A stretch of 11,482 nucleotides of DNA from an uncultured Lachnospiraceae bacterium. Its GTDB lineage: Bacteria > Bacillota > Clostridia > Lachnospirales > Lachnospiraceae. Below, in pieces: positions 6,161-11,482 of the stretch. The position numbers and the translations under genes were made by a program. The DNA lies in assembly GCA_910588405.1 (NCBI GenBank), contig CAJUPT010000084.1, positions 1 through 11,482 of the forward strand. The letters are read 5' to 3'. The notes below the pieces were generated by a model that had not been told where the DNA came from, searched no databases, and was given only the letters and a program-made list of their open reading frames with translations. Every line of letters starts with the position of its first letter. The first letter of the stretch is position 1.

Positions 6161-7750
6161 TTAAACAACTGCCTCTATAATCGTTTTATCCCCAATCATA
6201 ATCTCTTTTACGCCAATTTCCTTTTTCTTATTGAAATTAAAACTAAGCATGTACCCTTTTTTCTGATGAAAGTAATCCAGATAATCCGTAAGCTGCTTCT
6301 CGCCTCTTTCATGATACTCATTCCCGTGCCATATTTTCAATTCCACGATAAACTGTTGGCCCAGATAATCTACGATTACATCTGTGCGCTTTGCGTCTCT
6401 GGTCTGCGCCTCCACATAATAATTGCCGACGCCGTTAATGATCGGCTTCAGATACAGCAGGAAAAATTTCCGGCCATAGGCTTCCACAAACCTTTCATCA
6501 TTGCCGCCATAAATGTCGGAAAAGTGCTGTACAAATTTTTCCAGCACCCGTTTCATGTCAAGCCCGGACTCTCGAATAAACTGGCTTTTATCTCGTTGGC
6601 CATAACGGTAGGCCTCACTTTTAACAGCCTCTTCCGTGATAAACATATTAAGCAGCCCCATCTCAAAAATACGGTTCGCGATAATAATATGCCCATTTTT
6701 TTCTTTCAGAAATCCAAACATCAGCCCCAAATTAACAGATTTCTCCTGCATACTGAATGGTATTTGTTTTCCCTGATATAAAATTTCTTCTATCATACTG
6801 CGTAAATCTTTAAAAGTATCCAGCTGCTTTACCATGCTGTCAAACAAAGGCGTATTCTTATTCAGCAAGGCTTTTACAGCCTCTCCGATTCCTTCCCTGC
6901 TCCATACGTCCCACATCTCCTCAAAGCCCTTTTTCCCGGGAAGCTTTTCATCAAGGTACTTACAAATTGCCGAAACAAGATAAGGATACCCGGACGTGTA
7001 CTGAAAGATTTCTTCGGCCATTGCCTCTATGTCCATCCCTGTGCGATAATCTTCCTCATATTCTGCCAGCATAGAGCCGATCTGCTCCGCGGAAAAATCC
7101 ATCCTGACATCAAAATCCGCCGCAATATTCCACGGACTATTATACTGATGCTCCGCTTCCGGGCGAATCTTCAATTTCAGATTTTTAATGTCATAGACTC
7201 CCGCAAGAATCACCGAATGAAAAGTTGGCCTGTTTTTCCGATCCAGGTAATACCCCCGAAGCAGCGCAAGAAAACTGAGAAACACCTGATAGTTGGAAGC
7301 ACTGTCTACTTCGTCGATCATAAGGACGACGGGCTTCTCTGCCGTTTCGCAGACTTTGCTAAGCCACTGAAACATCTCCCCCATGCTCATCCGCCCATCT
7401 TCCGATGAATTCGCCAGCCCCTGTAAAACTGACCCGTTGATTCTGTCTCCTTCTCTTTTCAGCAAATCTGTCATATATCCCGCGAAAGCACGCGCAAATA
7501 TTCTTTCATTTTCAAAATCCGCGTCTGTCAGCAACTGGAAATCCATAAAGAGAACCACATAATCTTCCCGCAGATAATTTTCCAATGCCCTGAGCGTCGT
7601 GGTCTTCCCATACTGCCGGCCTCTGTTGATCACGAAATATTTTCCCCTGTCGACAAACAGTCTTTTAATCTGCCTCAGCCTGTCGTCAAGCCGTACCATA
7701 TAGTGTTCTTCCGGATCACACAGGCCTTCCGTATTAAAATAGCGCTCCAT
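6161..7750 (-). CDS. AAA-like ATPase fused to a PD-(D/E)XK nuclease-like domain
   Basis: The 529-residue protein has an N-terminal P-loop ATPase domain. Walker A is GRQYGKTT (44-51, K49), Walker B is VVLMIDEVD (141-149), and VILAGVYD (180-187) is a likely sensor strand. The C-terminal part (about 445-505) carries a PD-(D/E)XK pattern: E447, D457 in RTDVIVDY, E470-x-K472 in IVELK, and a following EKQLTDYL with Q486. This layout resembles the AAA_35 or AAA-ATPase_like families with a DUF1703-type nuclease tail, common in gut Clostridia and Bacteroidetes. Their role is unproven; defence or mobile-element functions have been suspected. It has no partner gene in an operon. AAGGAGG ten bases upstream supports the start. 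A remnant of another ATPase lies just upstream, so the locus looks like accessory DNA. The domain call is firm; substrate and role are unknown. Confidence 0.85.
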   Translation of the reverse strand: MERYFNTEGLCDPEEHYMVRLDDRLRQIKRLFVDRGKYFVINRGRQYGKTTTLRALENYLREDYVVLFMDFQLLTDADFENERIFARAFAGYMTDLLKREGDRINGSVLQGLANSSEDGRMSMGEMFQWLSKVCETAEKPVVLMIDEVDSASNYQVFLSFLALLRGYYLDRKNRPTFHSVILAGVYDIKNLKLKIRPEAEHQYNSPWNIAADFDVRMDFSAEQIGSMLAEYEEDYRTGMDIEAMAEEIFQYTSGYPYLVSAICKYLDEKLPGKKGFEEMWDVWSREGIGEAVKALLNKNTPLFDSMVKQLDTFKDLRSMIEEILYQGKQIPFSMQEKSVNLGLMFGFLKEKNGHIIIANRIFEMGLLNMFITEEAVKSEAYRYGQRDKSQFIRESGLDMKRVLEKFVQHFSDIYGGNDERFVEAYGRKFFLLYLKPIINGVGNYYVEAQTRDAKRTDVIVDYLGQQFIVELKIWHGNEYHERGEKQLTDYLDYFHQKKGYMLSFNFNKKKEIGVKEIMIGDKTIIEAVV

Positions 7751-7840
7751 CCCCTGCCACCCTCCTTTTTCATAGGTAATACTTTCAAAATCTCTAGGTT
7801 CCTGCTTTCACAAGTCTCCAAGAGCCCATCGGACTGATAA

Positions 7841-7963
7841 TCACATTTTATTCAACAAATAGGATTTGCCGCATCTGTGAATGCCGGTGAGCACTTTGAT
7901 CTGGCCGTTGTTCTTTCTGCTAATCAGTTTATTTAGATAAAAATCCCGTTTAACTTCTACCAT
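7841..7963 (-). pseudogene. 5' remnant of a second ATPase (AAA_14/DUF4143-like), ends just after Walker A
   Basis: This 40-codon open frame begins MVEVKRDFYLNKLISRKNNG and contains GIHRCGKSYLL, a Walker A motif with the Arg-Cys-Gly-Lys-Ser pattern typical of AAA_14 ATPases that carry a C-terminal DUF4143 domain. Such proteins are normally about 400 residues. Here a TGA follows the Walker A helix almost at once, and I recognise no continuation in the other frames before the next gene at 7750. An AAGAGG lies upstream of the ATG. It is best read as a truncated gene left after deletion or replacement by the adjacent ATPase. A functional 40-residue peptide is unlikely. Confidence 0.65.
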
Positions 7964-8095
7964 AAGCGCCTCTTAATAATTGATTTTTGCTGTTAATTAC
8001 ATTTTTTTATAATTTAACATAAGCCTGCTAATATAGCAATCCCCCAAATCATCTGTTCCTCAAACAGTCCGATAAAAATCCAATCATCTGCACAC

Positions 8096-8120
8096 AAAAA
8101 GAGACCTCCAAAGAAGTCCC
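8096..8120 (-). terminator. Intrinsic terminator of the TM2 operon
   Basis: On the minus strand GGGACTTC pairs with GAGGTCTC (two G-U pairs) over the loop TTTG and is directly followed by TTTTTGTG. It lies downstream of the two membrane-protein genes and of the possible 29-codon gene. Confidence 0.8.
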
Positions 8121-8179
8121 TTTCCGTGAATAAATTCCTACGGTTCACATGCCGCCACAATTTTTCCTATAAAATTCCA

Positions 8180-8269
8180 CTACATCCCGCTGCTTCCTGT
8201 ATTGTGGCCGGTAAATACCACGATCAGAACAGCCCAAATGATAAACACTATTATCTTTTTAGTCTTCAC
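8180..8269 (-). CDS. Possible 29-residue membrane peptide
   Basis: A GTG-initiated frame overlaps the end of the preceding 142-residue gene by 11 bases and encodes MKTKKIIVFIIWAVLIVVF followed by a short polar tail ending SSGM. A lysine-rich N-terminus followed by one hydrophobic helix is what a small single-pass membrane peptide looks like. It lies inside the operon, before the terminator. The ribosome binding site is weak (AGATAG), so it would depend on coupling to the upstream gene. It may equally be chance, because the DNA is AT-rich and short hydrophobic frames arise easily. Confidence 0.35.
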   Translation of the reverse strand: MKTKKIIVFIIWAVLIVVFTGHNTGSSGM

Positions 8270-8687
8270 CTATCTTTTTTGTGACTACAAATGCTGCCAG
8301 TAAAACCAAACCAGCCGACATCAGACCAAAATACACAATAAAAGCTTCCACAAAATATGAAGCCACCGCAAACTTGTAAGAACCTGTCTTACTGTAAATT
8401 CTCTTAATTGTATAAGCAATAAGAACTATACATGCTACAGCAGCAGCAATATTCATAAAAGCAGTAAAAATCACAACATTAGAAACGCTTGCCTCACTAA
8501 AGGCGTTAGAAAACATCACCATTCCCAACGGAAGCGCAATACTGGCCAATACAAAAAAACAATCATTACACACTGGTTTATAATAGTAATAATTACATGC
8601 CTTTATGTACTTAATTATACCCCAAATAAGCGCCGCAAATAACGCAACCGAGATGATAATCACAATAATCTTTAGCAATGTATCCAT
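8259..8687 (-). CDS. Uncharacterised multi-pass membrane protein (142 aa)
   Basis: I do not recognise a family. The protein is almost entirely hydrophobic, with predicted helices near 4-27, 43-60, 69-95 and 107-135. A short loop of four tyrosines and two cysteines (CNYYYYKPVCNDC, 31-43) lies between helices 1 and 2. It ends in a lysine-rich tail (VTKKIGED). Three bases separate it from the stop of the upstream TM2 gene, whose last codons (GAG GTG) also form its ribosome binding site. The two are therefore translationally coupled and probably work together. Base composition is visibly more AT-rich than in coaBC or sigG, which suggests later acquisition. Confidence 0.7.
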   Translation of the reverse strand: MDTLLKIIVIIISVALFAALIWGIIKYIKACNYYYYKPVCNDCFFVLASIALPLGMVMFSNAFSEASVSNVVIFTAFMNIAAAVACIVLIAYTIKRIYSKTGSYKFAVASYFVEAFIVYFGLMSAGLVLLAAFVVTKKIGED

Positions 8688-8690
8688 ATT

Positions 8691-9308
8691 CTACACCTCC
8701 GGAATACTTTTATATGTATAAGCCTGATATGCTTCATACATCGCCCATAACGCCATAAAAGGCGAACCTATAATTGTACACGTAACAAGTAACTTAATCA
8801 GCCCTTTCTTTGTCTGTTTCGCATAAAAATTGTGCACTCCATAAGCACCCAGAAAGAATCCAAGAACGGCATATGTCACCCAGCTTTTTTCACCCTTACC
8901 TTGTTCTCTATGTATAAAAAGACTCCATTTACTTTCGTCATTTGACGGAAATGTCAGTATATCTTTCGCAACAGGAAAAGTAAAAGAATACGGAATACCT
9001 TGTTCTTTCACCTGTTTTTTAAAAAAGTCAAATATAGAAAAAGCTACAAGGCACACTTCATTATAGGTTTTATTATCTTTTGTCATCTGAACACATAGAT
9101 CACGATAACCTAATTCCTGAAATGAAATTTCAGTAATTTTTTCCTGGTCTGCCGTATGGCTATCACCTTTACACGTCACACAGGTTTCAGAAACGCAAAT
9201 ATGCATGGGAACCCCACTCCGCTCTCCAATCGCGTTAATAATATCGGCGAATTCTTCCGTTTCCTGAAATTTCTCCGCTTTTTCACGTATAACGGCCATA
9301 TCTCTCAT
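8691..9308 (-). CDS. TM2-domain membrane protein with an unrecognised cytosolic N-terminal domain
   Basis: The C-terminal third of this 205-residue protein is a TM2 domain: KSWVTYAVLGFFLGAYGVHNFYAKQTKKGLIKLL and a second helix up to YEAYQAY (about 141-195), with the family's G-x-HxFY hairpin. The first 140 residues are soluble, starting with a helical charged segment. They carry three close cysteines (C38, C43, C46, in CVSETCVTC) that could bind metal or form a disulfide, plus C72 and C86. I do not recognise that domain. The function of TM2 proteins in bacteria is largely unknown. The start is supported by GGGGA eight bases upstream. It is the first gene of the operon, coupled to the 142-residue membrane protein. 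Confidence 0.75.
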   Translation of the reverse strand: MRDMAVIREKAEKFQETEEFADIINAIGERSGVPMHICVSETCVTCKGDSHTADQEKITEISFQELGYRDLCVQMTKDNKTYNEVCLVAFSIFDFFKKQVKEQGIPYSFTFPVAKDILTFPSNDESKWSLFIHREQGKGEKSWVTYAVLGFFLGAYGVHNFYAKQTKKGLIKLLVTCTIIGSPFMALWAMYEAYQAYTYKSIPEV

Positions 9309-9353
9309 AATACAAATCCCCTTTCCTTCTTGTATCTGATGTTATCATACGCC

Positions 9354-9359
9354 ATTATA
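9354..9359 (-). promoter_or_regulatory. -10 element of the TM2 operon promoter
   Basis: The minus strand reads a perfect TATAAT, placing a start near 9347 and a leader of about 40 bases before the TM2-gene ATG. The -35 region (TCGTAA at 17 bases) is poor, so the promoter may be weak or activator-dependent. No other feature is evident in 9309-9434, and no GC-rich terminator for the response regulator is seen there. Confidence 0.5.
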
Positions 9360-9434
9360 CTTTATCTTGAAAAACTTTACGAGGCAATTACAAAAACAAA
9401 GCCATAATAAGCAAAATTAACAAAATCTTTTATT

Positions 9435-10160
9435 CTATTCCTTATCCTTCTCCAAATACTCAAAAAACTTCACCCTGATCTCCTTCCGCCGGTTCTGGCT
9501 GATACTGATATGGCTGCCGTCGTCCAATGTAAAATAACTGCCTTCGTAGCTTTGGATATAATGGGCGTTAACTAAAAAGCTTTTATGGCAATAAAAAAAA
9601 TAATCCGGCATTTCTGCTGCCATATCCCCCAGTCGGCCATAGGTTTCCCATATATTCCGTATACCGTGGACAATCAGCATATGCTTTCGGCTTTCGACAT
9701 ACCGAATCTGCGCAACGGAAATTTTCTCTATCCCGTTTTTGGTTTTCAGTAAAATCCACTGGCGGGAATCCTGTCTTGTCCGTCGGATTTCTTCCGCTGC
9801 CCGGTCAATCAGCGTAAGCAAAAGCTGTTCATTAACCGGCTTCTTCACAAAGCCGTAAGGGCGCAGGGACAGAAACACTTTTTCATAATATAAATCCGGA
9901 TATCCGGTAATAAAAATCACCGGCATCTGAGGGAAACAGGTTAACAGCTCTTTTGCCAGACTGATCCCGTTATCTTCCTCCAGACAGATATCCATCAAGA
10001 GCAAATCGCAATGATGATTTTCCTCAAGAAGCTTCATCAGCCCGTTCCGATCGCCACATACCTGAAACCGAACGGTGTCAGGCAGTTTTTCTGACAGAAA
10101 CTGCCGCAGGGCTTCGGCGAAAATTAAGTCATCATCACAAATTAAAAGCTTTATGTTCAT
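9435..10160 (-). CDS. LytTR-family response regulator
   Basis: The 241-residue protein has an N-terminal receiver domain and a C-terminal LytTR DNA-binding domain. Receiver residues are the acidic pair D9/D10 in LICDDD, phospho-acceptor D57 in LLLMDICLEED, T85 in FITGYPD and K106/K107 in FVKKPV. The LytTR part (about 145-240) contains KISVAQIRYVESRKHM and the characteristic FFYCHKSFLVNAHYI. Regulators of this class (AgrA, VirR, LytR type) bind pairs of short direct repeats ahead of their targets and often control peptide signalling, virulence or bacteriocins. The start at 10160 is chosen from AAGGA nine bases upstream; the frame is open further into the kinase gene. It lies 61 bases after the kinase and is surely its partner. 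The target genes are not visible. Confidence 0.92.
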   Translation of the reverse strand: MNIKLLICDDDLIFAEALRQFLSEKLPDTVRFQVCGDRNGLMKLLEENHHCDLLLMDICLEEDNGISLAKELLTCFPQMPVIFITGYPDLYYEKVFLSLRPYGFVKKPVNEQLLLTLIDRAAEEIRRTRQDSRQWILLKTKNGIEKISVAQIRYVESRKHMLIVHGIRNIWETYGRLGDMAAEMPDYFFYCHKSFLVNAHYIQSYEGSYFTLDDGSHISISQNRRKEIRVKFFEYLEKDKE

Positions 10161-10221
10161 ATCGTCTCGTCCTTGTCTTCTACTTATATCTTTTATTTCT
10201 CCATCACATTTATCAATATCA

Positions 10222-11472
10222 TTACCCCGGCAGCCGCAGCCTGACCACCGCCTCAAAAACAGAATCCGTTTTCTCTATCGTCAGCTCTCCGTCATATTTT
10301 TCGGCAACCGAACGGAGGATAAACAGACCGATACCCTGATGCTCCGTATTTTTTTCCCGGTCGGGGACATCGGCAGTGCCGTAAGTATTTTTCACCTTTA
10401 CCATGCAGTAACCGGCTTTCAGCCAGGCACGGACTACGACGATTTTGGCGGCCGGAGCCAGGGCCGCGGCGTGAACGGCATTGTCCAGCAAGTTAGAAAA
10501 AATGCTGCACAAATCCGCTTTTTCCATATTCAGCCGCTCCGGAAGACTGACGAATATCTTCATGGTAATTCCCTGTTTCTCAGCCAGCCTTGATTTTTCC
10601 TCCAGAATCACGTTGACGATCAAATTCGGACAAAATACCGGAGGCGCGGAACGCTCGATCTGACGTTCCAGCTGCTCCAAAAGCTGCAATGCCGTCTTTC
10701 TCCCCTTTGCCTGTCCTTTTGCAATCATACAGTAAGCCGTCTGAAGCTGATTGTTAAAATCATGACGTATTTTTCGGATTTCCTGAATTTTTTCATCGAT
10801 CGAGTGATAGTATTCCAATTCCCTGTATGCCTGAGCCTCCATCATTTCCAGCTGCGCTGCCAGCCGTTCCTTCTGGGAATTTAACAGAATCACCTGAAAC
10901 AACGCGATATCGGCCAGAACACATAACACACATCCGGCCATAATACATAGCATAGGAGCCAGATCATCAGCTCCCTGAGTAATCTGTATAATTATGTAAT
11001 ATCCCACCGCTTCCAAAAGAAAAAACTGGCTTAAAGGAAACAGAAGGGTTGCATAAACGCTTTTTTTCAATATCCGATCCCGGTTTCGTTTCCACAACAA
11101 CAAAAAAGCAAATATAAAAGTAAGGAACAGCAGCAAAAAGAGCAGGTTTGCCGTCAGCATCAGAGGGCCGTTCGGATAGCCCTTCACACCCGGGAAAAAG
11201 AAACGCATCAGGCCAGCTACGATCAGGTCGCATATAAAAGTCATGACATAGAGAACAAAAATAGAAGACAAGTCTGCCTTCCACGAACTTCGGTACAGAC
11301 ACCGGCAGATCAAAATCAGAGAAGAAAAGAAAAGAAGCTGTCGGAATACCATATTCAGGCCCAGAACATAATAAATAATCGTAACCGCAGAAATGATCAT
11401 CATGCTTACGGCCATAGTGATTTTGCAAGAAAAATGGTTGATTATCTCAAAAAAGCCTTGATTTACGGGCAT
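10222..11472 (-). CDS. AgrC/LytS-like sensor histidine kinase, start near or beyond the window edge
   Basis: At least 416 residues are seen. About six membrane helices fill the N-terminal half (roughly 15-38, 43-58, 69-91, 105-127, 138-163, 170-197). A coiled-coil linker (about 198-232) follows, then an H-box IRHDFNNQLQ with H237. A GHKL ATPase domain follows, with the N-box FSNLLDNAVHA (N327, N331) and G-box HQGIGLFILRSVAEKYDG. This is the type that senses peptides or lipophilic signals and phosphorylates LytTR regulators. The gene for such a regulator lies 61 bases downstream. The stop overlaps an ATG of a nine-codon frame, probably without meaning. No ribosome binding site is visible in the ten bases before the ATG at 11472, and the frame stays open to the edge, so the true start may lie outside. 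Confidence 0.9.
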   Translation of the reverse strand: MPVNQGFFEIINHFSCKITMAVSMMIISAVTIIYYVLGLNMVFRQLLFFSSLILICRCLYRSSWKADLSSIFVLYVMTFICDLIVAGLMRFFFPGVKGYPNGPLMLTANLLFLLLFLTFIFAFLLLWKRNRDRILKKSVYATLLFPLSQFFLLEAVGYYIIIQITQGADDLAPMLCIMAGCVLCVLADIALFQVILLNSQKERLAAQLEMMEAQAYRELEYYHSIDEKIQEIRKIRHDFNNQLQTAYCMIAKGQAKGRKTALQLLEQLERQIERSAPPVFCPNLIVNVILEEKSRLAEKQGITMKIFVSLPERLNMEKADLCSIFSNLLDNAVHAAALAPAAKIVVVRAWLKAGYCMVKVKNTYGTADVPDREKNTEHQGIGLFILRSVAEKYDGELTIEKTDSVFEAVVRLRLPG

Positions 11473-11482
11473 ACAAGCAGGA

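Larger units (their letters stand above)
7751..8179. other. Gene-poor stretch between the ATPase and the membrane-protein operon
   Basis: About 430 bases hold no intact gene except the fragment at 7841-7963 and the terminator at 8096-8120. Both the 7964-8095 and 8121-8179 parts are AT-rich. The former has two small hairpins, TGCTA/TAGCA near 8025-8037 and CTGTT/AACAG at 8053-8067, and a nine-base direct repeat AATCATCTG (8047-8055, 8082-8090). I see no firm promoter for the ATPase in 7751-7840. Confidence 0.5.

Noticed and set aside
10161..10221. Signal-peptide gene (AgrD-like) between kinase and regulator
   Set aside because: Only a nine-codon frame is present in the 61-bp gap, with no cysteine and no leader features.

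Overview
The window looks like chromosomal DNA from a spore-forming, anaerobic Clostridia, most likely a Lachnospiraceae-type organism. The reasons are an obvious sigma-G gene, a rubredoxin, a type III pantothenate kinase, strong AGGAGG ribosome binding sites and an AAA-ATPase/PD-(D/E)XK gene of a kind expanded in gut Clostridia. The species cannot be read from the sequence.

Left part (1-3680): the 5' part of prfC (release factor 3) runs off the left edge on the minus strand. Upstream of it lies a 103-bp tandem repeat that reaches into the last codons of coaBC (minus strand). coaBC and coaX (plus strand) are divergent from a short promoter region. They encode three CoA-pathway activities: pantothenate kinase, phosphopantothenoylcysteine synthetase and its decarboxylase. 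A 53-residue rubredoxin follows coaX. The rubredoxin and the next gene converge on about 190 bp of nested inverted repeats, including a perfect 20-bp hairpin.

Middle (3679-6160): a GT2 membrane-anchored glycosyltransferase (own extended -10 promoter) and sigG, both minus. sigG has a plausible forespore-type promoter. Facing away from it is a tRNA-Gly(GCC) gene with a consensus promoter and a terminator.

Right part (6161-9434) looks accessory: an AAA-ATPase fused to a PD-(D/E)XK nuclease domain, a 40-codon remnant of a second ATPase that ends just after Walker A, and a small AT-rich operon. That operon encodes a TM2-domain protein, a multi-pass membrane protein and possibly a 29-residue membrane peptide, and ends at a good intrinsic terminator.

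Far right (9435-11482): an AgrC/LytS-like sensor histidine kinase and a LytTR response regulator on the minus strand. The kinase start is close to or beyond the right edge, so its upstream partners are not visible.

No new multi-gene system can be demonstrated here. The best candidates for a second look are the 103-bp repeat that supplies the coaBC stop codon, the nested palindromes after the rubredoxin, the missing catalytic cysteine in CoaC, and the uncharacterised TM2 operon next to the nuclease-ATPase.
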